Shown: positions 26,408 through 36,403, counted from the stretch's first letter. The stretch is 64,000 nt of DNA from Algoriphagus zhangzhouensis (GCF_900148515.1 NZ_FRXN01000002.1:434001-498000), one strand, 5' to 3'. Numbers and translations: made by a program. The notes: generated from the sequence alone by a model not told the origin.

Positions 26408-28345
26408 TTATGGCTTAGTAATTTTCTTCAATATCACTGGCGCACTCAATTTGGAAGCTACAGTTTCCATAAAGAACTTCAAATCTGGATACAAAACAGG
26501 TTCGATCATAGGATTCTTAACTTCAAATTTTGCTACAATATTCACTACTCCATCCATGGCTGTAGAACTGTATGAAAATGCTATCGCATTGCCTGGGATC
26601 GTAATTCTTTCTGTCAATGGATAATCATCCAGCTCATAACCTTCAGGAATATGGATTTTCGCATTGTATGTTTCTGCGAATGCGAAACCAAAGTCGACAG
26701 GAAACACTCGATATTCCTGAGTAAATGGATTTTTAGAATAAGAGGTAAATGTCAAAGGATTAATGGCAATGAGCGTTTCGCCATCTCCAATTTCCTTAGT
26801 CATTTTAAACTTGGTAGAGATGTAATTTTTCTCCTGTAGATCATCTGCTAAATCTATTTCAGAAAAAGTAATTCCATCCTGCTCTTTGAACAATTTTTCA
26901 ATAGGCTCATTGTCATCCTTCAGTCTTTTAGCTACTCTTGCCACCTTCAAACCTTCATAGTAGTAGGTTCTTAAAGTATTATTCATTTCAATCACATTTT
27001 CCTCGGAAATAGTTACATCAGTCATCATGATGGTATTCGAGGAATGTTTGATGTCAATGGGAATAAGAGCACTTTGGTCCTTCACAAGCAATAAGCCAGC
27101 TTTCACGTGTTTATTTAGCCCAACATAACCAAAAGGAGCAATTGGATCGCTGAGGTCTAGATAATAGTTTTCTCCATCCAAAGTCGCTATTAAAATGATT
27201 TCATTGAACTGCTTCAAGAAAGGAAATGGCACCAAATTACTTCTTCCATTTCCTTTGGAACCGATCAGAACAGGAGCACATTCAATCCCCATAGATTTCA
27301 GTACTCCCATCAAAGCAAGATTAAGTTCCTCCGGTGTTCCCGATTTTGATTTTAGCAATGGATTGATCCACTGCTCTGGCCAAAATCCTCCATCATCTTT
27401 GAGAATAAAATTATCTTGGAAAAAATAATAAGCTTTTTGAGCCTTTTCCTTCTCCGTCTCTCCCGAAAAGTCAACACTTAGGAACTCTTTCTCAATAGGG
27501 TTGGATCGGAAATACCCCTTCTCCTTATAGTCTGAAAGCACTTCATTCCCCAACTCAACCCAGTTACTCAAAACATCTTTCCATTCAGGCCCGCTAGTAT
27601 AGCCACCTGAGGAACCTGCTTGGTAAGCCGCCAATTGGAATTCCACACGTTCCTTATAATCATTGTAGTTTTTCATATAAGGTTCTTCCTTCAATGAATG
27701 AAGATCCCTTAAAGTCCAACGATAAAGCCCATTGCTTGCTTCTTTTTCAGTTGTTGTAAAATACTTTTCACCCTGACCGATCATACGGTAATCCAACTGA
27801 GGGATGATGGTGATTTCATAGGTACTGGCAAGTGTTGGGATATCATTTTGGAATGTCCAACCATCCAGTAAGGTGATATTTTTATCAGACTTTTTATAGC
27901 TGTATTCTAAAATGGAACCAACCTGAACATTAGGAAATGTGATTCTTGCTTCTCTCCAACCATCCCCTATCTCTACATCAAAAATATTCTCCTTACCGAC
28001 CTTCTCTTCCTCAGGCTTTCCATTAACGAAATTCGTCACGGTAGCTTTAATACCATTGATATCTTCAATACGATCGTCTCCGACATAGTAGGAAATTCTA
28101 ACATCTCCTCTATCTTTTCCTGATTCCTTCAAAATTTTAACTCTGAAAAAATAGGAAGTCTCTAGAAGTCCACTGTAAAATTTAGATTGGCCTTGCTCCC
28201 AAAGGACGACAGCATCAGCATCTTTTTCAAAGCTTACTTCGGTCAATTCAATGTCCTGATCCGTAAATTCCCCCATTTTTACTTTTTGGGAAAAAACTGA
28301 CCCTACAATAAAAAATAGAGATAAAACAAAAATTGATTTTTTCAT
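26408..28345 (-). CDS. DUF3857/transglutaminase-fold protein, catalytic residues apparently lost
   Basis: A 645-residue secreted protein with a signal peptide (FVLSLFFIVGSVFSQ). The N-terminal DUF3857 domain (about 50-230) includes YFFRVKILKESGKDRGDVRI and LEYSYKKSDKNITLLDGWTF. A transglutaminase-like domain follows, but where a catalytic GDCK is usual it has KSGTPEELNLALMG. The usual FNH is FNEIILIA, while DLSDP remains. The triad is therefore broken and the domain is probably structural. A C-terminal DUF3858-like part follows. It starts 4 bases after its paralogue and forms a pair with it. Confidence 0.75.
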   Translation of the reverse strand: MKKSIFVLSLFFIVGSVFSQKVKMGEFTDQDIELTEVSFEKDADAVVLWEQGQSKFYSGLLETSYFFRVKILKESGKDRGDVRISYYVGDDRIEDINGIKATVTNFVNGKPEEEKVGKENIFDVEIGDGWREARITFPNVQVGSILEYSYKKSDKNITLLDGWTFQNDIPTLASTYEITIIPQLDYRMIGQGEKYFTTTEKEASNGLYRWTLRDLHSLKEEPYMKNYNDYKERVEFQLAAYQAGSSGGYTSGPEWKDVLSNWVELGNEVLSDYKEKGYFRSNPIEKEFLSVDFSGETEKEKAQKAYYFFQDNFILKDDGGFWPEQWINPLLKSKSGTPEELNLALMGVLKSMGIECAPVLIGSKGNGRSNLVPFPFLKQFNEIILIATLDGENYYLDLSDPIAPFGYVGLNKHVKAGLLLVKDQSALIPIDIKHSSNTIMMTDVTISEENVIEMNNTLRTYYYEGLKVARVAKRLKDDNEPIEKLFKEQDGITFSEIDLADDLQEKNYISTKFKMTKEIGDGETLIAINPLTFTSYSKNPFTQEYRVFPVDFGFAFAETYNAKIHIPEGYELDDYPLTERITIPGNAIAFSYSSTAMDGVVNIVAKFEVKNPMIEPVLYPDLKFFMETVASKLSAPVILKKITKP

Positions 28346-28349
28346 GGGC

Positions 28350-30203
28350 TTAGTTTGTATTTGGTGATGATTTTGTAAAATAATAGCTACGTTGTCCCAG
28401 CTGATTGAGCCTTTTGAGAAGCTCTTCCTTAGACTCCTCTTCCATTTCTTCTGGGATATTCAAATTGATTGTTCGGCGGACTAAAAGTTTGCCATTTTCG
28501 ACTTGATTAGTTAATGAAACCTGAAGACCATCTTCATCAATTTTAGTGTCTTCTAATACTGATTCCGTCTCCAAGCCTTCAGGCAATTTGATCTCATAAG
28601 ATTCCTCCAGATTCAAGGAAGAATTGCTCAACATATCCTCTGTGATTTTCCCGAGAAAGGGCTTCAGAATCAATCTCTTTGCAGTAGCCTGGGCAAATCG
28701 AGCCACATGGCCTTCAAATTCCAATTTGGCTGTCGGAATGGAGTCTTGTTTTTTTACATCAAGTAAGTAATCCCGGATAATCAAACCTGACACAGGCGAG
28801 TTTTTATTGAAGTAATCCCGCTGCTCCCTTTCATCCAGATAATGTTTTAGCATCATCATTTCCTCTGCAAAATTTCCTTCCAATTGACGACTTGAAAAGA
28901 TATTTGCATTCCCTTGAGCATCTATTTCAAGAGTACTGGTTCCACTGATTTTGTTCCAAAAATCAGAATTGTAAGAAGGGGTTTTGGTCAAATAACCTCC
29001 ACCTTCTTGGGTAACCAATACATGTCGATTTTTGGTGAAATCCCCCAAGAAGCCTGCTGGCAATAAATTGGAAGTACATTCAAGCCAAATCGGATTATTG
29101 TCTGTGGGAACTTGAAGAATGACATGATTAAACTGATTAGAAGGCAAGTCCACCTCGATATCATCTTTATTTGCGCCTGCCAAAACCAAAGTATAGTTTG
29201 CCGGAATACCTGCTACCTCAAGCATACTCTTCATCAAATTGGTGAGGCCTTTACAGTCTCCATAGGAATACTTCACCACATCTTCTGCTTTCATGGTTTG
29301 CCAGCCACCTACTCCCAGCTGAATACTCACGTATCGATAATTCTGTTGTAAAAAATCGTAAAGTATGGATACCCTTTCGTAAATATCATCTACGCCCTCA
29401 ACCAATGCCAAAATCTTGGATTTAAACTCCTCTGGTAACTCTCCTCGGCCTTTATTCAATTCAAATTGCCAAGCGGCAAGTCCCTCCCAATCATTCATAG
29501 TTCCAGCCACGCCATCTACTGCAAATTTTTGAGGAGCAAGCAAAACTTTATGGTCATCATCAGTTTCAAAGTCAACTCCCTGAATAGGCAAATCCTTTTC
29601 AATCCAAGTCAATTTTACCCGTCCATCCGGCAATTTTTCTTCCGTTTGAGTGCCCAGAAGATTCAGTTCCTTGAAGCGAATACCTACTGATTCTGGATAT
29701 ATCACCTCCAAAATGGACTCATCAACTTTCTGAAAAGTATGATGAACCGGAATCCAGGTCGGGAAATAAAAATTTGTGCTGTGATAAGACTCTGTTTGGA
29801 TTTTCACTTCCAAGGGAAATCTCACGGTCTCTAGCTCATAGTATTTGTGCCTATTATCATCAAAAACAGAAGATGTGGAATAAATAGCTGCATCTTTCAT
29901 GTCTTTCAACTTTGCTTTTTCTATGACTTTTCCAGTCGAAAGATCAGTTGCTTCCAGCTGAAAATCTTTCACCTCTACTAGCTTATCATAAAATAAGGAG
30001 GTAAATGCATGATCTAAGCCATCCCGATCTACCACTTTTAAGGTGATTTCTTTTCTAATAGTATAATCAAATCCATCGCCAACAGTAATGGTTTGTTTTT
30101 CTTTTAGAATAGAATGATTGGGAATGAACTGTGGTGTATCTGCTTTGTCCTGAAAATCAAAAAGTCCAACAAAAAGCAACAGTGAAAACAAAGAATATAA
30201 CAT
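28350..30203 (-). CDS. DUF3857/transglutaminase-domain protein with intact triad
   Basis: A 617-residue protein with an N-terminal signal segment (LYSLFSLLLFVGLFDFQ). DUF3857 covers about 30-230 (FTSLFYDKLVEVKDFQLEAT, VQTESYHSTNFYFPTW). The transglutaminase-like core has Cys in YSYGDCKGLTNLM, His in NQFNHVILQV and an acidic third residue in IWLECTSN, so unlike its neighbour the triad looks complete. Family members are periplasmic or surface enzymes of unknown substrate. It is first in a two-gene operon with the degenerate paralogue, 4 bases apart. Confidence 0.78.
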   Translation of the reverse strand: MLYSLFSLLLFVGLFDFQDKADTPQFIPNHSILKEKQTITVGDGFDYTIRKEITLKVVDRDGLDHAFTSLFYDKLVEVKDFQLEATDLSTGKVIEKAKLKDMKDAAIYSTSSVFDDNRHKYYELETVRFPLEVKIQTESYHSTNFYFPTWIPVHHTFQKVDESILEVIYPESVGIRFKELNLLGTQTEEKLPDGRVKLTWIEKDLPIQGVDFETDDDHKVLLAPQKFAVDGVAGTMNDWEGLAAWQFELNKGRGELPEEFKSKILALVEGVDDIYERVSILYDFLQQNYRYVSIQLGVGGWQTMKAEDVVKYSYGDCKGLTNLMKSMLEVAGIPANYTLVLAGANKDDIEVDLPSNQFNHVILQVPTDNNPIWLECTSNLLPAGFLGDFTKNRHVLVTQEGGGYLTKTPSYNSDFWNKISGTSTLEIDAQGNANIFSSRQLEGNFAEEMMMLKHYLDEREQRDYFNKNSPVSGLIIRDYLLDVKKQDSIPTAKLEFEGHVARFAQATAKRLILKPFLGKITEDMLSNSSLNLEESYEIKLPEGLETESVLEDTKIDEDGLQVSLTNQVENGKLLVRRTINLNIPEEMEEESKEELLKRLNQLGQRSYYFTKSSPNTN

Positions 30204-30393
30204 GGATGATTGACAAAATTTGCTCGAAAAATAGAAAAAATAGGTATGGAAACTAACCTTCTCTTAAAAGATTTTTACTTATTTAATTTTTGTCAATTTC
30301 GCATCCAAAAAGATGTATTTCCTTCCCTGTTTTTAGACTTGGATATCCGAAATAAACTTCCCTATTTGAATCTTTAAAAAAACACCAATTCAA

Positions 30394-30858
30394 ATGAACC
30401 CCGTAATCATTAGAAGTTTCGAGGAATTCGAAAAATACAATGGAAAGGAAATAGGTACTTCCGATTATTTTAAAATATCCCAAGATAGAATCAATCTTTT
30501 TGGTGATGCGACCAATGATCACCAATGGATCCATACTGATCCCGAGCGTGCAAAATCCGAAGGTGCATTCGGAAACACCATCGCACATGGCTATTTGACT
30601 TTGAGTATTGTTCCATTTCTTTGGGAGCAAATCGTCAAGGTTGAAAATCTAAAAATGATGATCAATTATGGTATCGAATCCTTACGCTTTGCACAAGCGG
30701 TCACAGTAGACAGTGAGGTTCGTCTGCATGCAAAACTTAAAAACATTGCAAACTTAAGAGGGACCGTCAAAGCTGAAGTTGAGGTAAAACTTGAAATCAA
30801 AGACCAAAGGAAACCGGCTTTCACCGGCGTTCTGGTATTCTTATATCACTTCAATTAA
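30394..30858 (+). CDS. MaoC-like (R)-specific dehydratase/hydratase
   Basis: A 154-residue hotdog-fold protein. The catalytic hydratase motif is in FGDATNDHQWIHTDPERA with Asp and His, followed by FGNTIAHGYLTLS. MaoC proteins add water to or remove it from enoyl-CoA-type thioesters. The stop codon overlaps the convergent tcdA by 4 bases. Its substrate is not evident; it may take part in fatty-acid or polyhydroxyalkanoate metabolism. Confidence 0.9.
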   Translation: MNPVIIRSFEEFEKYNGKEIGTSDYFKISQDRINLFGDATNDHQWIHTDPERAKSEGAFGNTIAHGYLTLSIVPFLWEQIVKVENLKMMINYGIESLRFAQAVTVDSEVRLHAKLKNIANLRGTVKAEVEVKLEIKDQRKPAFTGVLVFLYHFN

Positions 30859-31583
30859 TTAGAAGCCAGCAAGTCATTGACCACAGTCGCAGCACAAGAG
30901 CATCCAAATGCTGCCGGCAAAAAGGACATCGTCCCGTAGGCTGACTTCTTAAAATTTGACCCATCAGTCATCATCAAGCTTTCTTTGATGATTCTCTCTG
31001 AAGAAAATACGGCTTTGAATCCGGAATAGATTTTTCGGTTTCGAAGCCTTTTTCTTATCAATCTAGCTAACTTACATTCATAGGTTTCCGAGATATCTAC
31101 CACTTTTATTTGGGTAGGATCGACTTTTCCACCCGCACCCATCGAACTCACCAATGGGAAATTTCTTTTAAAGGCCCCCTCTATCAAATGTAGCTTTGGT
31201 GAAAAGCTATCAATGCAATCCACGACATAATCAAACTCGTTGCCTTCTAATAATTCAGTCATGGCACCGGGATCCAAAAATTGCTTAATCGTATGGACTT
31301 TCAGATTCGGATTGATGGATAGCAATCTTTCTTCCATCCATTCTGCTTTCGACTGACCGACATTTTTCTGGGTTGCAGGAAGCTGCCTATTGCAATTGGT
31401 CACATCCACAATATCTCCATCGATGATAGTCATTTCACCCACTCCAGACCTACAGATAAATTCTGCTGCAAAGGATCCTACTCCCCCTAATCCAACTACC
31501 AATACATGCTTTTTGGAAAGTTTTTCCAATCCTTCCCTTCCAGTAATCAATTCAGTCCGACTTAGCCAAGCAAATTCACTCAT
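30855..31583 (-). CDS. tcdA: tRNA threonylcarbamoyladenosine dehydratase-like ThiF-family protein
   Basis: A 242-residue protein with the E1-like ATP-binding motif VLVVGLGGVGSFAAEFICRS, the acidic DGDIVDVTNCNRQ, and the arginine-rich ARLIRKRLRNRK segment typical of TcdA (CsdL). TcdA cyclises the threonylcarbamoyl group of t6A37 in tRNA. SSMGAGGKVDPTQIKVVDI also matches the family. It starts 4 bases before the stop of the upstream TatD-type gene, so it is coupled. Confidence 0.9.
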   Translation of the reverse strand: MSEFAWLSRTELITGREGLEKLSKKHVLVVGLGGVGSFAAEFICRSGVGEMTIIDGDIVDVTNCNRQLPATQKNVGQSKAEWMEERLLSINPNLKVHTIKQFLDPGAMTELLEGNEFDYVVDCIDSFSPKLHLIEGAFKRNFPLVSSMGAGGKVDPTQIKVVDISETYECKLARLIRKRLRNRKIYSGFKAVFSSERIIKESLMMTDGSNFKKSAYGTMSFLPAAFGCSCAATVVNDLLASN

Positions 31584-32233
31584 TCTATTTTTCTACTTGA
31601 TATTTTGTTCCAATTATTTCTAACCTGCTGAGTCAATTCCTCCTCAGAAAGCTGCAAAATTACGGAAGCAGATTTATAAATGGAATCAATAGATAGCTGT
31701 GAATCATCAGTTTCAAAAAAAACTCGATCCAAAGGACATTTTTTTAGCCAATGAGAGGCATTGGAATCTGATTTTAAAATGGCTTTACCAAATGAAAAAC
31801 TAATCGGAAAATCTAAAACCTGCTCAGCCATGTGAGATTTCAAATTGAATCCATGCCAAATGATTTGAGGCACTCTTACTTCTGATTTTAAATATTCCAA
31901 AAGGAGATCGTGACCTTTTACCAGATGAAGAATCAGTGGAATCTGGAGCTCGTATGCCAATTTTGCATGTTCGTAGAAAACTTTCCTTTGAAGAGCTAAA
32001 TCTGGTCCCCAAAGCCTATCAAATCCCGATTCGCCGATAGCAAGGCAGTTTGAAAGTGAAGAAAAATTCTTAACCCGAACAAATTCTTTCTCCCATTCCT
32101 CATTCAAGTTCCAAGGGTGAATCCCTACTGAAAAATAAGAATCGGATTTTGGATCTTCCTGTTCAGCAAGATTGTAAATGGATTTTTTAAGTAGGCTATG
32201 ATGGGTATGAAAATCGAAAAATGTCATGTGCAA
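31580..32233 (-). CDS. TatD-family metal-dependent hydrolase (divergent)
   Basis: A 217-residue TatD-like protein, shorter than the usual 255-265. It starts MHMTFFDFHTHHSLL with the HxH metal pair, and has GIHPWNL, the Glu in AIGESGFDRLWG, His in IPLILHLVKGHD and in IIWHGFN, and the Asp in FFETDDSQ. Family members are DNases or other hydrolases. The normal HCF motif is HGF here. It is coupled to tcdA. Confidence 0.8.
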   Translation of the reverse strand: MHMTFFDFHTHHSLLKKSIYNLAEQEDPKSDSYFSVGIHPWNLNEEWEKEFVRVKNFSSLSNCLAIGESGFDRLWGPDLALQRKVFYEHAKLAYELQIPLILHLVKGHDLLLEYLKSEVRVPQIIWHGFNLKSHMAEQVLDFPISFSFGKAILKSDSNASHWLKKCPLDRVFFETDDSQLSIDSIYKSASVILQLSEEELTQQVRNNWNKISSRKIE

Positions 32234-32387
32234 ATATGTAAAAAATGAATTCCCTATATTCAGAAATCTAATGAATTTACTTTAGTCAAAGCTCTTTTAG
32301 GACGTCCTATATTTTTCAATTCTTACGACTAACAAATAGAGCTTTAATTAATTTTTGAATTTCTTTTTTATTCCTAAACCAACGAAC

Positions 32388-33545
32388 ATGAAATCAAGAA
32401 TCTTCTTCCTGTTATCATTACTTATTGCTGCTGCCTGCTCTTCTCCCGAGACAAATGAAGAAAATGTCCTCCCTGATCTGGAATTAGATATTCAAGACTC
32501 AATTCAGGTAGATTACATTGGCCTTCTCAATCTGATGGATGTTAACCCTCAGCGTAAATCCATACTTCTTTTTGATCCACAAAAGATGCAGTTTGTGATT
32601 TCAGATTTTGAAGGAAAAATCATCTCTGAATTCAAAAAAGAAAGAGATGCACCGGATGGCTTTGGCTTTTATCCAATGGCTGCTGGCAAATTCAATGATC
32701 AAGGAAATATAATCATTGTATCACCTCAAGGGATTTTTGAATATGATATTGAAGGAAATCTACAAGAAAGCAAAAGAGTCCCAAGAGATGAACAACTTCC
32801 TTTTAGCGGAAGATTTGACGCTTTAAAAGAAATTCAATTTGTTGAGAATAAAATCCTTCTTTCCGGATTGATCGCACGAGGAGATTTCAACAAAACGAAG
32901 CCTGAGTTTTATGATAATTTTCTCCAGTTGGTTTGGGCAGATCCTGAAACTGGGAAGTTTGAGCAGTTTTTGCATTTGGATTCTGCGAGTATTTTCCAAA
33001 ACAACATGTCACATGAACCTGGAACTCTTTCTGCAAATTTTGCTGTCAATGGAAATCAACTTTTTGTCATTACAGGATCGGATCCTTTTTTAAACATCCT
33101 TAATATCAATCCTCCATACCAAAAGCAAACAAGAATTGCTCTTGACCTTCCAAATTACAAACTCAATAAAGGAGAGGACCCGAAAAAGGCTGATCCACAG
33201 GCTATCTCCTTTGATCCAAGTTTTGGAATTATCAATAAAATGGCAAAGCTGGACAACATGCTTTTCATATCATATGAAAATGGCTATGACGACTTGGATG
33301 CTTTAGCTTACCAAGAAATCAAATCCCAAGAAGAGTGGGGAGAATACAATGAACGAATTGGCAAAAAATATAAAACCCACTATCTCGTTCTAGATCTGGA
33401 AGGCAACAAACTGGCAGATTTCGAATCTCCTGATCAATTGAATAAGGTATTTGTAAGTAGAGAGGGAAGTTTATGGTTTATTTCCAAACCAAATCCTGAT
33501 GTCGAGGAGGACTTTGTTAAAATCTATAAAGTGGATGTTGATTAA
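32388..33545 (+). CDS. 6-bladed beta-propeller lipoprotein
   Basis: A 385-residue lipoprotein. The start is ATG 32388 rather than the TTG at 32355, because only this gives a proper lipoprotein signal: KSRIFFLLSLLIAAAC with the lipobox cysteine in LIAAAC. The mature part resembles the Bacteroidota 6-bladed propeller family (PF15869 type): repeated short strands such as ILLFDPQKMQFVISDFEGKI and YDIEGNLQESKRVPRD. Such proteins are surface or periplasmic and of unknown specific role. Confidence 0.78.
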   Translation: MKSRIFFLLSLLIAAACSSPETNEENVLPDLELDIQDSIQVDYIGLLNLMDVNPQRKSILLFDPQKMQFVISDFEGKIISEFKKERDAPDGFGFYPMAAGKFNDQGNIIIVSPQGIFEYDIEGNLQESKRVPRDEQLPFSGRFDALKEIQFVENKILLSGLIARGDFNKTKPEFYDNFLQLVWADPETGKFEQFLHLDSASIFQNNMSHEPGTLSANFAVNGNQLFVITGSDPFLNILNINPPYQKQTRIALDLPNYKLNKGEDPKKADPQAISFDPSFGIINKMAKLDNMLFISYENGYDDLDALAYQEIKSQEEWGEYNERIGKKYKTHYLVLDLEGNKLADFESPDQLNKVFVSREGSLWFISKPNPDVEEDFVKIYKVDVD

Positions 33546-33675
33546 TTTATACCAGCTTTTGCACCACAATCCTAATTCCCAATGTTTATAAGTGCCGGAT
33601 GACCGATGACCGTTGTTCGCTAGACCGATACTTCAAAGCTTCTTTTTAGACGATTGCGGATATTCACATAAACTA

Positions 33676-33711
33676 AAAATCGCCCCGGAATTCGGGGCGA
33701 TTTTCTTTTTT
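33676..33711. terminator. strong bidirectional terminator
   Basis: AAAATCGCCCCG (33676-33687) / CGGGGCGATTTT (33693-33704), 12-bp stem, loop GAATT, T tract 33706-33711. It serves both the propeller gene and the convergent receptor gene. Confidence 0.9.
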
Positions 33712-36148
33712 AATTCAATCTATCTCTCTCTTCGGTACTACCGGTATTCTTACTAACTCGGAAGCTTTCTCCTTTGGAGAATCTGTATCGAAGGGTGAAT
33801 CGAACTCCTTGATTACTTCTATATTGTCTAAAGGAGGTATCAATATCTGCGAAATCAACTTTTGCACGAATCACCTGAGTTCTGAAAAGGTCTGTTCCAT
33901 TGACTGCGATAGTCAATTTATCCTTCATGATAGACTTGGTAACACCTGCATCTACCCATCCAAAGCCTTCGATTTCTCCCTGACCCCAAATTTGAGGTCC
34001 CAAGTACATACCGATCAATTCTAATTTGAAGCCTTTTGGAAGGTTAATGTTATGCTGAGTTCTGACCATAAAAGAAGTCTGAGCATTGTCTAGATAATCA
34101 TCACCAATCTGAGACTTGTATCTGTTATAATTCACTTGAAGCATGTTGGTTGTTCCCCACCACTCTCTCAATTGAACAGGAACGATCGCTCTGAAATTGG
34201 CATTTCTGGTTTTGTCGAAATTATCAGTGTAGGTAGTGGTTGTTCTTTCCTCATCATTTTGGATAAATACCTGCATAAATGCATCTGTGGTCTCACTATA
34301 ACCCAAAGTGAATTGATACATTCCTTTCACCACATGATTCATTTCGAAATTATTGGAATATTGTGGAGTCAAGTTTGGATTTCCTTTCTCTGAAGTCAAT
34401 GGATCGATGTAGTATACAAATGGATTCAACAATCTATAATTTGGACGAGTAATCCTTCTGTTGGCATTGTAAATGATTTGGTAATTGTCGCTTACTTTTT
34501 GCTGAATGAATGCACTTGGGAAAAGGTTGAAATACTTTTGGGTATTGATCTGATCCAAAGTCACTGAGTTTCCTTCGATATTGGAATGCTCACCTCTCAA
34601 ACCTGCCTGATAGCTCAACTTGTCAGAAATCTTTCCTTTGTAAGAAACATATCCCGCCAATACATTTTCATGATAGATAAAGTGATTGCTATTTGGAGAA
34701 GGCTCGAAAGGACCATCTTCAATAGCCAAAGTCAGATCCAAATTATTGTCTGATTTTACCCAAGAACCTTTGACACCTGTTTCCAAAGTTCCTTTTCCCA
34801 AAGGTTTCACCAAATCCACCTTAGCAGTGAAGATATTGTAATACATATCATTCAAAGTCTTCAATCTTCCGCTCTCAGCATTCGTTTGAGATTCTCCAGT
34901 CCAAGTGCTAGTTGACAGAAGAGACTCACTGTCGGAATTCATTCTGGTAAAGTCAAAATCTGAAGTCAATTTGGTACCCAAAGTATCCAAATTACCTCCA
35001 TAGTGAAGGTTTGCAAAGAACCTATTTCCTCCGCCTTTGGAGTCATTGTAAGAATCCAAATATGTCACTTCAGAAACACCAGGAGTATTGATTGCAGTCA
35101 ATGCTGGATTTGTGGTGGTATTGTCAAAATCAGAAGCCTGAACGTTCAAACCAACATTATGATTCTCATTGATCTCATAGTTGGTCGCACCATTGAAGAA
35201 CAAGTTTTTATTACGTTGTCTGATGTTTGATTCCTGCATGAAATTTGAAACTCCTTCTTCCACATCGAAATTTCTTTGGATGTCCAATTCATTCAAATTG
35301 GCATAGTGATTATAGTTCAAATCAGCATTGCTGGACCATTTCCCTTTTTTCACATTCAAAGAAACACCTGCAATAGGAGCCCAAAAACCATTGTACTGGC
35401 CACCTGCTTGAACGTTGCCAAACATCCCATCAACCGTATTTTTCTTCAATCTAATATTGATCACACCTGCTGAACCTTCCGCATCAAATCTTGCAGATGG
35501 GTTGTTAATTACCTCGATGCTTTTGATGTTTTCTGCAGGCATGGCACGTAGGAAATTCGCCAAATCATTTGCAGACATGTAGGTCTGACGATCATTGATC
35601 ATCACAACCACACCGGATCTCCCATTCAAGTTGATGATTCCGTCTTGGTCTACATAGATTCCCGGAGATCTACCGATCACATCCAATGCATTGGATCCTT
35701 CAGCCATCACAGTTCCTTCCACATTGACCACAGTCTTATCAGGTTCGATGATGATCTCAGGACGGGTTGATTTGACAGTAACTTCATCCAAGCCGGTCAT
35801 TTCATCTTCTACCTGAACAGACCCCATGTCTTTGATAGTCCCAGGGGTCAATTCAAATGAGTCAGATGTGAAAGTGGAGAAACCAATAGAGGAAACAACC
35901 AATTGGACTTTGGCAGTTTTCACGGACTCGATCACAAATGCTCCATCCTCATCGGATACAGCTCCATCAACCAGACCGCTTCCTTCAACAGCGATCAAAG
36001 CCACATTGGCAAAAGGAACGGGTGTACCAGATTGGTCCACTACTTTCCCGGATATTCGGCTCACTTCCTTGGGAGCACCTATCGCTAGGTTGCTTAGCCC
36101 CAACATATAAATGAATAGGGTTAAAAATAAATAGTTGGCAGTTTTCAT
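33710..36148 (-). CDS. outer-membrane receptor with carboxypeptidase-like N-terminal domain
   Basis: An 812-residue TonB-dependent-receptor-like protein. Signal peptide (YLFLTLFIYMLGLSNLAIG), then a CarboxypepD-regulatory-like domain (about 32-115, RISGKVVDQSGTPVPFANVA). A plug domain follows (about 135-235) with ALDVIGRSPGIYVDQDGIIN and IKSIEVINNPSARFDAEGSA. The large beta-barrel of the outer-membrane-beta-barrel-3 type has many strands of alternating residues (YKGKISDKLSYQAGLRGEHS). The barrel ends FTLRYRFSKGE, followed by a hydrophilic tail of about 20 residues. Its ligand is unknown. It is not next to a SusD homologue, so it is probably not a classical glycan uptake pair. Confidence 0.85.
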   Translation of the reverse strand: MKTANYLFLTLFIYMLGLSNLAIGAPKEVSRISGKVVDQSGTPVPFANVALIAVEGSGLVDGAVSDEDGAFVIESVKTAKVQLVVSSIGFSTFTSDSFELTPGTIKDMGSVQVEDEMTGLDEVTVKSTRPEIIIEPDKTVVNVEGTVMAEGSNALDVIGRSPGIYVDQDGIINLNGRSGVVVMINDRQTYMSANDLANFLRAMPAENIKSIEVINNPSARFDAEGSAGVINIRLKKNTVDGMFGNVQAGGQYNGFWAPIAGVSLNVKKGKWSSNADLNYNHYANLNELDIQRNFDVEEGVSNFMQESNIRQRNKNLFFNGATNYEINENHNVGLNVQASDFDNTTTNPALTAINTPGVSEVTYLDSYNDSKGGGNRFFANLHYGGNLDTLGTKLTSDFDFTRMNSDSESLLSTSTWTGESQTNAESGRLKTLNDMYYNIFTAKVDLVKPLGKGTLETGVKGSWVKSDNNLDLTLAIEDGPFEPSPNSNHFIYHENVLAGYVSYKGKISDKLSYQAGLRGEHSNIEGNSVTLDQINTQKYFNLFPSAFIQQKVSDNYQIIYNANRRITRPNYRLLNPFVYYIDPLTSEKGNPNLTPQYSNNFEMNHVVKGMYQFTLGYSETTDAFMQVFIQNDEERTTTTYTDNFDKTRNANFRAIVPVQLREWWGTTNMLQVNYNRYKSQIGDDYLDNAQTSFMVRTQHNINLPKGFKLELIGMYLGPQIWGQGEIEGFGWVDAGVTKSIMKDKLTIAVNGTDLFRTQVIRAKVDFADIDTSFRQYRSNQGVRFTLRYRFSKGESFRVSKNTGSTEERDRLN

Positions 36149-36327
36149 TTCTTAATTGCGTGTTTATCTGTGCCACCTAAAGAAAATGAGATGCCATGAA
36201 TCGAAAAGGGGTTAAAAAAGCTTAAAAAGGGCATTTTTGAATACTTTCAAAAAAATGAGTGTCCAACAGTGAACACTTTTTGACCTAGGAGCGGACATCA
36301 AGTTTGTTTATTTTTCGGTTAAAAATG

Positions 36328-36350
36328 TGGGATGTCCTATCCCATTTTTT
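36328..36350. terminator. hairpin TGGGAT/ATCCCA with T run
   Basis: TGGGAT (36328-36333) / ATCCCA (36339-36344) and T6 on the plus strand; the minus strand also has a T5 run after two bases. It may be a backup terminator after sod. Confidence 0.45.
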
Positions 36351-36360
36351 ATTAGACATA

Positions 36361-36384
36361 AAAAAACCCGGACAATTGCCCGGG
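36361..36384 (-). terminator. terminator after sod
   Basis: CCCGG (36367-36371) / CCGGG (36380-36384), read on the minus strand, followed by a T run (36361-36366 in reverse). It lies 20 bases after the sod stop codon. Confidence 0.75.
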
Positions 36385-36403
36385 TCCATTTAGAAAAGAT
36401 TTC

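Larger units (their letters stand above)
36149..36403. other. spacer between the receptor gene and sod
   Basis: These 255 bases contain two terminator-like hairpins for minus-strand transcription from sod and should also contain the receptor promoter. I found no exact TAnnTTTG there. AT-rich runs dominate. Confidence 0.45.

Noticed and set aside
32355..32387. TTG start for the propeller lipoprotein
   Set aside because: Starting at ATG 32388 gives a proper lipoprotein signal peptide; the extension destroys it.
33598..33611. Tandem GATGACC repeat
   Set aside because: Only two copies; no CRISPR, tRNA or mobile-element features around it.
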